DNA from: Salegentibacter salegens
GTDB taxonomy: Bacteria > Bacteroidota > Bacteroidia > Flavobacteriales > Flavobacteriaceae
Length of the DNA: 64,000 nt
Direction of reading: 5' to 3'
Assembly: GCF_900142975.1 (NCBI RefSeq)
Contig: NZ_LT670848.1
Coordinates: forward strand, 1,488,001 to 1,552,000
The notes under the pieces are model-generated. The model saw only the letters and a program-made list of their open reading frames with translations, made no database searches and was not told the DNA's origin. Every line of letters begins with the position of its first letter. Position 1 is the first letter of the stretch. This document shows positions 1 to 8,529 of this stretch, piece by piece. Made by a program: the position numbers and the translations under genes.

Positions 1-1
1 G

Positions 2-103
2 GATAATCCGCTGGTACAGGATGTACATAAAAATATAGCCGCCCAGAAAGAACAACTGGAAGTTTGGAAAGAAAAACTTCTTAAAATCAAGTCGCTTTAC
101 TAA
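2..103 (+). CDS. C-terminal end of an unidentified protein (truncated by window edge)
   Basis: An open frame enters from the left edge and ends at TAA; 33 codons are visible. The fragment is rich in Lys, Glu and Gln and looks like a C-terminal amphipathic helix (ending LLKIKSLY). It stops 12 bases before the methyltransferase ATG, so the two are probably cotranscribed. I do not recognise the family from this tail alone. Confidence refers to this being a real gene end. Confidence 0.6.
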   Translation, partial: DNPLVQDVHKNIAAQKEQLEVWKEKLLKIKSLY

Positions 104-115
104 GAAAAAGCGGTT

Positions 116-742
116 ATGAATTGTATTCTTTGCGAAGGTTCAACAAAAGAATTTTGGAAGAGTAAGAACAGGGAATTTGTTGAATGCACCAATTGTGGGG
201 GCATTCAACTTTTACCCCAATACTATATTTCTAAAAAAGCCGAAGAAGAACGATATCTTACCCACAATAACGACGTAGAAGATCGCGGGTACCAGGATTT
301 TGTAAGTCCCATAACCTCCCGAATTCTCAAGGATTTCTCTACAAAACATTCAGGGCTGGATTACGGCTGTGGCACCGGGCCGGTTGCTGCTAACATTCTT
401 GAAAAACAAGGATATTACATTGCTTTATTCGATCCTTTTTTCTATCCCAATACCAAAGTATTAAATACTACTTACGATTTTATAATTTGCTGTGAAGTAA
501 TGGAGCATCTTTATGAGCCAAAACGGGAATTTAGCGAATTGGCTGCACGTTTAAATCCCAACGGAAAACTATATTGTAAAACCTCTATTTATTCTAAAGA
601 AACAGATTTTGATAACTGGTATTATAAAAACGATCGTACCCACGTTTTTTTCTATACTGCGAAAAGCCTGAAATGGATTAAAAATAATTTAGGCTTCAAA
701 ACGCTAAAAATTGAACCTAAACTTATTCTATTTAGCAAATAG
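116..742 (+). CDS. Class I SAM-dependent methyltransferase with N-terminal zinc ribbon
   Basis: A 208-residue protein. Residues 4-27 hold two Cys-x2-Cys pairs (CILC and CTNC), which suggest a small zinc ribbon. A SAM-binding motif I (LDYGCGTGP) lies near residue 82, followed by a Methyltransf_11-like core (EVMEHLYEP) with the acidic and His residues typical of SAM enzymes acting on small molecules or sugars. The product is probably cytoplasmic. The substrate cannot be told from the sequence. It follows the upstream partial gene closely and converges on mazG. Confidence 0.8.
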   Translation: MNCILCEGSTKEFWKSKNREFVECTNCGGIQLLPQYYISKKAEEERYLTHNNDVEDRGYQDFVSPITSRILKDFSTKHSGLDYGCGTGPVAANILEKQGYYIALFDPFFYPNTKVLNTTYDFIICCEVMEHLYEPKREFSELAARLNPNGKLYCKTSIYSKETDFDNWYYKNDRTHVFFYTAKSLKWIKNNLGFKTLKIEPKLILFSK

Positions 743-786
743 GATTTTAGTGCTGCAGTAAACGTTTGAACCCTAAAATTTGAACT

Positions 787-1560
787 TTACATCAATTTGG
801 CCTCGTTCCAAAAAACATCCATTTCAGCCAGGGTCATGTCTTTTAAAGCTTTATTCTGCCCTTTAGCTTTGCCTTCCAAATACTGAAACCGAGTTATAAA
901 TTTTTTGTTGGTGCGCTCCAAAGCGTTTTCAGGATTTATCCCAAGAAAACGGGCATAATTGATCATGGAAAACATTACATCGCCGAATTCGGCTTCCATT
1001 TTATCTTTATTATCGGTATTTATTTCGTGCTGTAATTCTCCTAACTCCTCCTGTAGCTTTTCAAAAACCTGCTCAGGTTTTTCCCAGTCAAAACCAACCC
1101 CGGCTACTTTTTCCTGAATTCGACTGGCTTTTACTACGGCAGGCAAAGATCGTGGCACCCCTTCTAAAACACTGGTTTTGCCTTCTTTTAGTTTCAGGTT
1201 TTCCCAGTTCTTCTTTACTTCTTCTTCATCTGCAACCTCAACATCTCCGTAAATGTGTGGGTGGCGGGATATCAATTTATCGCAAATTCCATTAGCTACA
1301 TCGGCAATATCAAAATCTTTGGTTTCACTTCCAATTTTTGCATAAAAAACCAGGTGAAGCAATAAATCGCCCAGTTCTTTTCGAACTTCTTCCAGATCGT
1401 TATCTAAAATCGCATCGCCAAGTTCATAGGTTTCTTCAATGGTTAAATGCCGCAACGATTCCATAGTTTGTTTCCTATCCCAGGGACATTGTTCCCTAAG
1501 TTCATCCATAATGGTTAATAATCGATCAAATGCTTTTAGCTGCGCTTCTCTGGAGTTCAT
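787..1560 (-). CDS. mazG: Nucleoside triphosphate pyrophosphohydrolase MazG
   Basis: A 257-residue two-domain MazG protein, the usual length for the E. coli-type enzyme. It hydrolyses NTPs and dNTPs to monophosphates plus pyrophosphate and is linked to house-cleaning and the stringent response. The first domain carries EETYE at residues 42-46 and ELGD at 62-65, the metal-binding EExxE...ExxD signature. A second MazG repeat spans about 155-205 (EELGEL...EFGDVM). The N-terminal CPWD motif near 25-28 is typical. It stands alone, with repeats upstream. Confidence 0.95.
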   Translation of the reverse strand: MNSREAQLKAFDRLLTIMDELREQCPWDRKQTMESLRHLTIEETYELGDAILDNDLEEVRKELGDLLLHLVFYAKIGSETKDFDIADVANGICDKLISRHPHIYGDVEVADEEEVKKNWENLKLKEGKTSVLEGVPRSLPAVVKASRIQEKVAGVGFDWEKPEQVFEKLQEELGELQHEINTDNKDKMEAEFGDVMFSMINYARFLGINPENALERTNKKFITRFQYLEGKAKGQNKALKDMTLAEMDVFWNEAKLM

Positions 1561-1906
1561 TTATAGGAATTTTGATTTCGGTAAAAATAAGGATTGCTTA
1601 TAAGATTTTAGAAACTTAGGTGAAAAAATAAATACCTGGAATCGTCATTCTGAATTCATTTCAGAGTCTAACATTTTCTTACTCAAAACGTATCAGATAC
1701 TAAAACCATCCTGAAGTTTCGGGACATGACATCTCTCTTAAACGTCACCCCGAATTTATTTCGGGGCCTAAGCAGTTGAGAATTCTAATTATTAGATTCC
1801 GAAGAAATTTCGGGATAAAAAACGTATTTGATGCTGAAACCATCCCGAAGCTTCGGGACAACATAACGTCTATTTTTTAATATTTTACGTTCCTCAAAAT
1901 TACCCC
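1561..1906. repeat. Repeat-filled spacer: decayed REP-like hairpins
   Basis: This gap holds no gene. It contains at least three decayed copies of the window-wide REP-like hairpin. One starts with CGTCATTCTGAA at 1643; a second is CGTCACCCCGAATTTATT and its partner at 1743-1770. Copies with a CCCGAAGCTTCGGG stem occur at 1702-1730 and 1840-1870. Stem arms still pair in most copies, while the spacer sequence has drifted. Confidence 0.7.
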
Positions 1907-1907
1907 A

Positions 1908-1937
1908 TAAAAAAAGCCTTCAGAAAACTGAAGGCTT
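1908..1937 (-). terminator. Rho-independent terminator of tRNA-His
   Basis: The 10-bp perfect stem AAGCCTTCAG/CTGAAGGCTT closes a 4-base loop. On the minus strand it is followed by a run of T residues. It lies about 10 bases downstream of the tRNA 3' end. Confidence 0.85.
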
Positions 1938-1946
1938 GAATAAAGG

Positions 1947-2021
1947 GGTGGAAGACCGGGTTCGAACCGGCGACCTCCTGAACCACAATCAGGCACTCTA
2001 ACCAGCTGAGCTACAACCACC
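1947..2021 (-). tRNA. tRNA-His (anticodon GTG)
   Basis: Read on the minus strand, the D arm is GCTC/GAGT, the anticodon stem CCTGA/TCAGG closes the loop TTGTGGT with anticodon GTG, and the T arm GCCGG/CCGGT closes TTCGAAC. An extra G at the 5' end faces C73, the G-1:C73 identity pair of tRNA-His. The acceptor stem GTGGTTG/CTTCCAC has two adjacent U-U oppositions (pairs 5-68 and 6-67); the rest pairs normally. The CCA end is not clearly encoded. Confidence 0.95.
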
Positions 2022-2165
2022 ATTTTAATTGCGGTTGCAAATGTAGTTTATTTTAGCTATTTCCCAAAGAAAAATTTTCAATATTAGAACGATTCTCAGT
2101 ACGAATTCCCGAACATAAAGCTAATAAGCTTCAAATTAAATAATTAGCAAAAACCAAATTTGAGC

Positions 2166-2882
2166 TTAGATCAAATCGAAAATTGAATCTACTGCCGGGT
2201 AGCGCTCTACCGTAAAACCTTCGGCGTGTTCGGTGTTAATTATTCTTCCAAGATCCCGCGCCCTGTAATTAATGCTATCTAAAAAGTTACTGCTGGAAAT
2301 TGGAGTTTGAGGCTCTTTAGAATTTTCATCAAAAAATTGCGTTTTATATGCCAAAACCGATTCCATTTTTTTATCCATATATCCCGAAATATCTACCACC
2401 ACATCGGGCTTTAAATTTTTCCACTGGATATAATGATAAACGTGTTTTGGGCGCCAGGCCTCCTGACTTTTCCTATCAAAAATAGTTTCTATTTTGCGCA
2501 ATCCGCTTAAAAAACAGGCATCGCTTACCAACTTCGCCCCTTTTCCGTGATCAATATGCCTATCATCTACCGCATTGCATAAAACAATTTCGGGACGATA
2601 ACGCCGCAAAACCTTTATAATTTCCAGTTTATGCGCAGTATTATTTTCGAAAAAACCATCGCTAAATTCCAGATTTTCCCTAACCGAAACTCCGAGTATC
2701 TTTGCAGCATCCTTTGCTTCTTTATCGCGGGTTTCGGCAGTTCCGCGAGTACCCATTTCACCACGGGTAAGATCTAAAATCCCCACTTTTTTACCTCTGT
2801 CTACTTCTTTTGCAATAGTGCCAGAACAACTTAATTCCACATCATCTGGATGCGAGCCTATAGCTAATATATCTAGTTTCAT
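2166..2882 (-). CDS. bshB1: N-acetyl-alpha-D-glucosaminyl L-malate deacetylase BshB1 (bacillithiol synthesis)
   Basis: A 238-residue LmbE/PIG-L family zinc deacetylase. The zinc motif HPDD is at residues 11-14, and a downstream DDRHIDHGKG segment supplies the third ligand. The opening GSHPDDVELSCSGTIAK and the segment DLTRGEMGTRGT are characteristic of BshB1, which removes the acetyl group from GlcNAc-malate in the second step of bacillithiol synthesis. bshA and bshC are not in the window. Bacillithiol is the usual low-molecular-weight thiol in many Bacteroidota. Confidence 0.93.
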   Translation of the reverse strand: MKLDILAIGSHPDDVELSCSGTIAKEVDRGKKVGILDLTRGEMGTRGTAETRDKEAKDAAKILGVSVRENLEFSDGFFENNTAHKLEIIKVLRRYRPEIVLCNAVDDRHIDHGKGAKLVSDACFLSGLRKIETIFDRKSQEAWRPKHVYHYIQWKNLKPDVVVDISGYMDKKMESVLAYKTQFFDENSKEPQTPISSSNFLDSINYRARDLGRIINTEHAEGFTVERYPAVDSIFDLI

Positions 2883-2972
2883 AATTAATTTTTAGTCATT
2901 TCCGTGAAGACGGAAATCTATTTTGTCATTTCCGCATCGATAATTCTCAGGATAAACTGTGACGGAAATCTT

Positions 2973-4127
2973 CTAACTGCTAACCTCTTTCAACGCCTGT
3001 TCCAGGTCTTCTATTAAATCTTCTTTTTCTTCAATTCCTACCGAAAATCGCATCAATCCATCTTTTATTCCCTGGGCTTCTCTTTCTTCAGGAGAAAGTA
3101 AACCGTGAGAAGTTTTTGAAGGTGATAATATAGTAGATTCTACACCTGCCAGGCTCATAGAAGATTTAATCAGCTTTAATTTCTTCTGAAATAGATCAAA
3201 ATCGAGTCCGTCGCGCAATTCAAAAGACATCATTCCACCAAAACCTTTCATTTGAGATTTTGCCAGGTCGTAATCTGGATGAGATTCTAAACCGGGATAA
3301 TAAACCCGGGAAATATCTTCGTGTTTTTCAAGAAAACGAGCTAATTCCAAAGCATTTTCATTTTGTGCTCTAACTCTTAATCCCATAGTTTTTAAACTAC
3401 GTTCCAGCATCCAAACGGTGAAATCGCTTAAACTTCCGCCGAAATTCTTAGCCAACTGGAAGATTTTATCAATATGCTTTTCAGAAGCTATCGCCGTTCC
3501 TGCAAGAATATCACTATGCCCGCCCATATATTTGGTTGCTGAATGCAATACGATATCAATACCAAAATCTATAGGATTTTGATTTACCGGGGAAGCGAAA
3601 GTATTGTCTATCATACTCACCAGGTTATGCTTTTTGGTAATTTCAGCAATCGCTTTTATATCGGTTACGGTAAGTAATGGGTTTGAAGGGGTTTCAATAT
3701 AGATCACCTTTGTATTTTCTTTAATTTCCGCTTCAAAAGATTCGGGTTTTGAGTCCTGGGTGAACGAAAATTGAATTCCGAATTTTTCAAATTCTTCGGT
3801 AACTAAATTACTGGTTCCTCCATAAAGGGTATTTTGAAATACCACGTGGTCTCCTTTTTGCGCAAAAGCCATAAGTGCGGTGCTTACCGCTGCCATTCCG
3901 CTACCAAAGATCAAGGCGGCTTCCCCGTGTTCCAAAGCGGCCATTTTTTGAGCTAAAGCCACCTGGTTTGGCGTATTAAAATATCTTGGATAGCGCTTCA
4001 CCTCTACATCTTCAAATGCATAGGAGGTCGCCATATATAATGGTGAAACAGCGCCTTTAAATTGTTTGTCTTCCAGTTCGCCGCTATGGGTACAAATAGT
4101 ATTTATTCCGGGATGTTTTTTCGTCAT
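2973..4127 (-). CDS. Trans-sulfuration family PLP enzyme (cystathionine gamma-synthase/lyase or methionine gamma-lyase type)
   Basis: A Cys/Met metabolism PLP-dependent enzyme of about 384 residues. The cofactor lysine lies in SATKYMGGHSD, and the phosphate-binding region is GSGMAAVSTALMAF. The family performs gamma- or beta-elimination or replacement on cystathionine, homoserine esters or methionine. Sequence alone does not settle which. The open frame extends five codons further to a TTG, but the ATG giving MTKKHPG is the likelier start because it matches the family N-terminus. It is divergent from the alcohol dehydrogenase across a 179-base intergenic region. Confidence 0.88.
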   Translation of the reverse strand: MTKKHPGINTICTHSGELEDKQFKGAVSPLYMATSYAFEDVEVKRYPRYFNTPNQVALAQKMAALEHGEAALIFGSGMAAVSTALMAFAQKGDHVVFQNTLYGGTSNLVTEEFEKFGIQFSFTQDSKPESFEAEIKENTKVIYIETPSNPLLTVTDIKAIAEITKKHNLVSMIDNTFASPVNQNPIDFGIDIVLHSATKYMGGHSDILAGTAIASEKHIDKIFQLAKNFGGSLSDFTVWMLERSLKTMGLRVRAQNENALELARFLEKHEDISRVYYPGLESHPDYDLAKSQMKGFGGMMSFELRDGLDFDLFQKKLKLIKSSMSLAGVESTILSPSKTSHGLLSPEEREAQGIKDGLMRFSVGIEEKEDLIEDLEQALKEVSS

Positions 4128-4306
4128 TTTTAAAACTTTCAAAATTCGCCCTAATGTAAAAAGAAATATTCTAAATGCCCTGTGTTTTTAGGCCGTTTCC
4201 TAATTGAGGCTTTTTGATTTTAAACAGAAGTTAAATAAAGTTAAACCAATACTTGCATTTAATATTAGCTTCTCTATTCTTTATCTTTAAGAAAAAATGA
4301 ATTAAT

Positions 4307-5356
4307 ATGAGTGAAGTAAAAGCATACGGCGCGCAAACCAGTGATGCCGATTTAAAGTCCTTAAATATTGAACGTAGGGAAATTACCGAAGACGATGTAA
4401 AGATTGAAATAGAATACTGCGGTGTTTGCCATAGCGATATCCACCAGGTTAGAAACGACTGGAAAAATTCTAAATATCCTGTTGTACCAGGCCACGAAAT
4501 TATAGGTCGTGTAACCCAGGTGGGGAAAAACGTAAGTAATTTTAAACAAGGTGACCTTGTGGGCGTTGGTTGTATGGTAGATTCCTGCCAGGAATGCGAT
4601 TCCTGTAAAGAAGATCTCGAACAATTTTGTGAAAAAGGTGCTACCCTAACTTATAATAGTAAAGACAAACATTTAGGCGGACATACTTTTGGAGGTTATT
4701 CTGAACAAATTGTGGTAGATAAAGAATTTGTACTTAGAATTCCTGAAAATATAGATGCTAAAGCCACGGCTCCCCTACTTTGCGCCGGGATTACTACCTA
4801 CTCTCCCCTTCGCTACTGGAATGTGAAAAAAGGCGATAAAGTAGGCGTAATTGGACTTGGCGGACTCGGACATATGGGCGTAAAATTTGCCCATGCTTTA
4901 GGAGCTCACGTGGTGATGATCACTACTTCTCCTTCAAAATCTGAGGACGCAAAAAAACTGGGAGCTGATGAAGTTTTGGTCTCAAAGAATGAGGATGATA
5001 TGAAAAAACAAGCTGGTAGTTTCGATTTTCTTCTAAATACCGTTCCGGTTGGCCACGATATGAATCCCTATATCGCTTTATTGAAAAGAGATGCTACTAT
5101 GGTTTTGGTTGGCGCTATTGAACCTTTAGATCCAGTTCACGGTGGTGGATTAATTGGCGGCCGTAAACGAATTGCAGGCTCGGTGATTGGCGGTATTAAA
5201 GAAACCCAGGAAATGTTAGACTTTTGTGGTGAGCATAATATTGTTTCCGATATTGAAATGATAGATATACAAAACATTAACGAAGCTTTTGATCGGGTTG
5301 TAAAATCTGATGTAAAATACCGTTTTGTGATCGATATGAAATCGCTTAAAAATTAG
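4307..5356 (+). CDS. Zinc-dependent NAD(P) alcohol dehydrogenase (cinnamyl-alcohol/YahK type)
   Basis: A 349-residue medium-chain dehydrogenase. The catalytic zinc site is built from Cys38 in CGVCHSD and GHE at 62-64. The structural zinc is held by Cys94, 97, 100 and 108. A Rossmann motif GLGGLGHMG follows, and the C-terminus matches the CAD-like aldehyde reductases that reduce aldehydes with NADPH. It is cytoplasmic. A TATCTTTA box about 20 bases before the ATG resembles the Bacteroidota -7 element with one mismatch. A REP pair and the structured repeat lie directly downstream. Confidence 0.9.
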   Translation: MSEVKAYGAQTSDADLKSLNIERREITEDDVKIEIEYCGVCHSDIHQVRNDWKNSKYPVVPGHEIIGRVTQVGKNVSNFKQGDLVGVGCMVDSCQECDSCKEDLEQFCEKGATLTYNSKDKHLGGHTFGGYSEQIVVDKEFVLRIPENIDAKATAPLLCAGITTYSPLRYWNVKKGDKVGVIGLGGLGHMGVKFAHALGAHVVMITTSPSKSEDAKKLGADEVLVSKNEDDMKKQAGSFDFLLNTVPVGHDMNPYIALLKRDATMVLVGAIEPLDPVHGGGLIGGRKRIAGSVIGGIKETQEMLDFCGEHNIVSDIEMIDIQNINEAFDRVVKSDVKYRFVIDMKSLKN

Positions 5357-5390
5357 AATTTATAAAAAGCTGCCTGAAAAACGTTGGTAT

Positions 5391-5470
5391 CGTCAAGCTG
5401 AACTGGTTTCAGCTTATAATATGATTTCAATTCTAATTAAGTTAGATCCTGAAATAAATTACCATTGACG
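5391..5470. repeat. REP-like facing hairpin pair
   Basis: The left unit begins CGTCAAGCTGAACTGG; the right unit is TTAGATCCTGAAATAAATT followed by a decayed TGACG end. It sits directly upstream of the larger structured element. A GCTGCCTGAAAAACG segment just left of it resembles the outer arms seen at 12159-12314. Confidence 0.75.
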
Positions 5471-5784
5471 TATTTTTAAGATGTTAGTATCTAGGCTTAT
5501 TATCTGCTTTAATTTAAATCGAAACATGTCTGATTTGGAAGGTTGTTCTTTCATTTTTTGCTCGCCCAAAAAACGAAACAAAAAAGGGCGTCCTATGTGG
5601 AGGTGTTTTTTTGGCTACAAGGCCAAAAAATCGCAAATCAGCAGCTAAATTTTTTCCAAGGCTTCAAAAATTATTTACGCTGCTGATTTGCTACACTCAC
5701 ACACGGAATTTACAACTCGCTAAGCTCGCCGAACGTCAATTTCCTGGGCTAGATATTTTTTTTATTACGGGTCTCAGGATGACG
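5466..5784. repeat. Structured dispersed element, copy A
   Basis: About 320 bp, shared with 27735-28106. Landmarks in order are: CGCCC/GGGCG arms (5563-5567, 5586-5590); the conserved CCTATGTGGAGGTG block; a perfect 9-bp hairpin TTTTTTGGC/GCCAAAAAA (5607-5615, 5622-5630); and a perfect 13-bp stem GCAAATCAGCAGC/GCTGCTGATTTGC (5633-5645, 5679-5691) around a 33-nt loop. The element then runs on through CTACACTCACACACGG to GGGTCTCAGGATGACG. A 65-codon open frame inside is matched in copy B, but the frame is broken by hairpin insertions, so I treat it as noncoding. Confidence 0.8.
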
Positions 5785-5828
5785 TTTATAAAAATCATTG
5801 CTGGGTAGCTTTTTTGTTTCTATTTAAA

Positions 5829-5852
5829 AAGCCCGTTTTCCGGGCTTAGTTT
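5829..5852. terminator. Hairpin terminator, possibly bidirectional
   Basis: The 7-bp stem AAGCCCG/CGGGCTT closes a TTTTC loop. T-rich tracts follow on both strands: AGTTTTT on plus and TTTTTAAATA on minus. It separates the repeat region from the hut promoter. Confidence 0.65.
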
Positions 5853-5853
5853 T

Positions 5854-5861
5854 TATCTTTG
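5854..5861 (+). promoter_or_regulatory. Bacteroidota -7 box (TATCTTTG) for hutI
   Basis: An exact match to the TAnnTTTG consensus, 47 bases before the hutI ATG. No clear TTG -33 box is seen at the usual distance. Confidence 0.5.
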
Positions 5862-5908
5862 TTTAACTCACGTTTTTCGGCAGAAAACAAACACAAAAGC
5901 TAAGTGAA

Positions 5909-7147
5909 ATGAAACAATTATTTATCAATATTAAAGAACTCTTGCAGGTAAGAAACGAAACGGTAGAGAAACTTTCTGGTGCTGAAATGAAAGAGCTGCC
6001 CACGCTAAAAAATGCCTGGCTACTCATTGAAAATGATAAAATTTCCGATTATGGCGAAATGAATTCTTTACCTGAAATCGAAGCCGATAAAACTATTAAT
6101 GCTGAAGGGAAAATAATCCTGCCCAGCTGGTGTGATTCCCATACTCACATTGTTTATGCCGGGAACCGGGAATTGGAATTCGCCGATCGCATTAACGGAC
6201 TTTCTTATGAAGAAATAGCCAATCGCGGTGGCGGAATTCTAAACTCCGCTAAAACCTTGCAGGAAACTCCGGAAGAACAAGTTTACCAACAATCGGCGAA
6301 AAGGCTCGAGGAAGTAATGAAACTTGGAACCGGTGCTGTTGAGATTAAATCGGGTTACGGTTTAACCGAAGAAGGCGAGTTAAAAATGCTGCGAGTTATA
6401 AAGAAACTTCAGCAAAATTATAATATTCCTATTAAAGCTACTTTTTTAGGAGCGCACGCTATTCCAAAGGAATACAAAGAAAAACCAGATGCTTATATGG
6501 ATTTGGTAATTGAGAAAATCTTACCAAAAGTAGCCGAGGAGAACTTGGCAGAATATATAGATATTTTTTGTGAAAAAGGGTATTTCAGCGTTGCTGATAC
6601 TCAAAAATTGCTTTCTGCAGCAAAAAAATTCGGTTTAAAACCAAAAATTCACGTGAATCAATTTAATGCTATTGGCGGTATCCAGGCGGGAATTGAACAC
6701 GATGCCTTAAGCGTAGATCATTTAGAAATAATGCGCCCGGAAGATATTGAAAGTTTAAAAGGGACCACCACAATGCCCGTGGCGCTTCCCTCCTGTTCAC
6801 TGTTTTTAAGCATTCCATACACACCAGCCCGGGAAATTCTGGACTCGGGACTGCCGTTAGCTTTAGCAACCGATTTTAATCCCGGTAGTACCCCAAGCGG
6901 AAATATGAATTTGGTAGTTTCCCTGGCCTGTATAAAAATGAAAATGACACCGGAAGAAGCTATAAATGCAGCTACAATAAATGGTGCTTACGCAATGGAA
7001 CTCAGCAAAACACATGGTAGTATTACTAAAGGAAAAAAAGCCAATTTTATATTAACTAAAGAGATTCCGTCTTACACCTTTTTACCTTATGCTTTTGGTA
7101 CCAATTCCATAGAATCGGTTTTTATTAACGGAAAAATGCTGGAATAA
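5909..7147 (+). CDS. hutI: Imidazolonepropionase HutI
   Basis: A 412-residue amidohydrolase-superfamily enzyme, normal length for HutI. It opens the ring of 4-imidazolone-5-propanoate to N-formimidoyl-L-glutamate, the third step of histidine breakdown. The metal-binding motif DSHTHIVYAGNRE has its histidines at 78 and 80. Later motifs include LGAHAIP, KIHVNQFN and ATDFNPGS with the terminal metal Asp. The ATG chosen follows a good -7 box. Its stop overlaps the hutG start by one base, so translation is probably coupled. Confidence 0.96.
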   Translation: MKQLFINIKELLQVRNETVEKLSGAEMKELPTLKNAWLLIENDKISDYGEMNSLPEIEADKTINAEGKIILPSWCDSHTHIVYAGNRELEFADRINGLSYEEIANRGGGILNSAKTLQETPEEQVYQQSAKRLEEVMKLGTGAVEIKSGYGLTEEGELKMLRVIKKLQQNYNIPIKATFLGAHAIPKEYKEKPDAYMDLVIEKILPKVAEENLAEYIDIFCEKGYFSVADTQKLLSAAKKFGLKPKIHVNQFNAIGGIQAGIEHDALSVDHLEIMRPEDIESLKGTTTMPVALPSCSLFLSIPYTPAREILDSGLPLALATDFNPGSTPSGNMNLVVSLACIKMKMTPEEAINAATINGAYAMELSKTHGSITKGKKANFILTKEIPSYTFLPYAFGTNSIESVFINGKMLE

Positions 7148-8145
7148 TGGAAGGCTTAAAAATCTATAATTATAAGTCGGTTGAAAAACACATTTCCATT
7201 CGTGATGGTGAAACGCGATTTGGAGAAAAAATAGGTTTTGTTGAAAATTTAGAAGATTTAGCAAAAACGGAAGCAAAATTTGTACTTTTTGGAATTCCGG
7301 AAGATATTGGAGTTAGAGCCAATCACGGGAAACCCGGTGCTTCAAAAGCCTGGGACGCCTGTTTAAATTCGTTGCTGAATATTCAAAATAATGAATTTAC
7401 AACCCCTGGAAATATTATTCTACTTGGAGAGATTAATTGTAAAGCAGAAATGCAAAAAGCAGCCAATATTGATGAAGAAGACCCGAACTATTATCCGAAA
7501 CTTGGCGACCTGGTAGAAAATATTGACGAAAAAGTAAGTTTATTGGTTGAAAAAATAGTTTTAGCCGGGAAAATTCCAATTATTATAGGCGGCGGTCACA
7601 ACAATGCTTACGGGAATATTAAAGGAACTTCTAAAGCAATAAGAAAGCCACTAAATATTTTAAATATTGATGCGCATACCGATCTTAGAAAATTAGAACA
7701 TCGCCACAGTGGTAACGGTTTCAGCTTTGCGCAACGAGACGGATTTCTGGGGAAATATTCGATGTTCGGAATCCATAAAAATTATACCCCACAATATATT
7801 TTTGATGAAATAAGTTCGGTTTCTAATATTAAATTTCATCTTTTTGAAGATCTTATTTTGCAAACCCACCAGAGAAAAATGGCGGCTTTTAATTCGCAAC
7901 TGGAATTTGTAAATAAACAGCCTTTTGGATTGGAACTTGACTGTGACGCAATTATAAACTTTCCTTCCAGCGCGCAATCGCCATCAGGTTTTGCACTAAA
8001 TATGCTTAGAAATTTTCTTCAAATCGCTTCCGAAGAAAAAAATTGTAAATACATACATATTTGCGAAGCCGCTCCCATGGAACATAATTACGCGCAAGTA
8101 GGAAAAGCATTATCATTTTTTATAACAGATTTTATAAAAGCATGA
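7147..8145 (+). CDS. hutG: Formimidoylglutamase HutG (arginase family)
   Basis: A 332-residue ureohydrolase. It releases formamide and L-glutamate from N-formimidoyl-glutamate. Manganese ligands are visible in GGGHNN (148-153), DAHTD (175-179) and the late LELDCDAI (Asp265, Asp267). Placement directly after hutI, overlapping in TAATG, supports the histidine-utilisation role over arginase. Genes for HutH and HutU are not in this window, so they must lie elsewhere. The stop overlaps the next start in ATGA. Confidence 0.93.
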   Translation: MEGLKIYNYKSVEKHISIRDGETRFGEKIGFVENLEDLAKTEAKFVLFGIPEDIGVRANHGKPGASKAWDACLNSLLNIQNNEFTTPGNIILLGEINCKAEMQKAANIDEEDPNYYPKLGDLVENIDEKVSLLVEKIVLAGKIPIIIGGGHNNAYGNIKGTSKAIRKPLNILNIDAHTDLRKLEHRHSGNGFSFAQRDGFLGKYSMFGIHKNYTPQYIFDEISSVSNIKFHLFEDLILQTHQRKMAAFNSQLEFVNKQPFGLELDCDAIINFPSSAQSPSGFALNMLRNFLQIASEEKNCKYIHICEAAPMEHNYAQVGKALSFFITDFIKA

Positions 8146-8507
8146 CAGATAAAGTAGAAGAACTTATTGAAATAACAGCCTTGGTAATAGAAGTGGTGGG
8201 CATCCTGGTTATGGTGATTGGAACCTTTCTCGCCTTGGGCAGGTATGCTTTTAAACTACAGGGAGAAAATATTAGGAGTTTTCAAAAAATCAGGGAAGAA
8301 TTAGGCCGTGCGATCCTGCTTGGCCTGGAGATCCTGATTGCAGCCGATATTATTGCTACCGTGGTTTACGGTGCCGAAATGGAGCAAATCCTCAATCTCG
8401 GGCTCATAATCCTAATTCGTACCTTTTTGAGCTTTACGCTGGAGGTAGAAATAGAAGGAAAATTGCCGTGGAAACAAGAAAAAAACCGAACTACCGGCCA
8501 AAAATAA
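8142..8507 (+). CDS. DUF1622 family small membrane protein
   Basis: A 121-residue protein with three hydrophobic segments (about 12-32, 52-75 and 84-102). The conserved block around LGRAILLGLEILIAADII matches the DUF1622 family, which has no established function. It overlaps hutG by four bases and must be translated from the hut message, although no role in histidine use is known. A real gene by codon use and overlap. Confidence 0.85.
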   Translation: MTDKVEELIEITALVIEVVGILVMVIGTFLALGRYAFKLQGENIRSFQKIREELGRAILLGLEILIAADIIATVVYGAEMEQILNLGLIILIRTFLSFTLEVEIEGKLPWKQEKNRTTGQK

Positions 8508-8529
8508 AAGCACCTGAAATCTCTTTTCC

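Noticed and set aside
2973..4306. SAM or cobalamin riboswitch upstream of the trans-sulfuration enzyme
   Set aside because: I looked for paired stems and conserved cores in the 179-base leader and found none that fit a known class.
4361..4624. 87-codon minus-strand frame within the alcohol dehydrogenase gene
   Set aside because: It lies wholly opposite a full-length dehydrogenase with intact zinc and cofactor motifs and has no recognisable domain of its own.
5611..5808. 65-codon open frame inside structured element copy A, with a matching frame in copy B (27828-28124)
   Set aside because: The two translations agree only in the conserved DNA blocks and are disrupted where hairpins are exchanged. 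Perfect inverted repeats explain the conservation better than coding, so I called the element noncoding.
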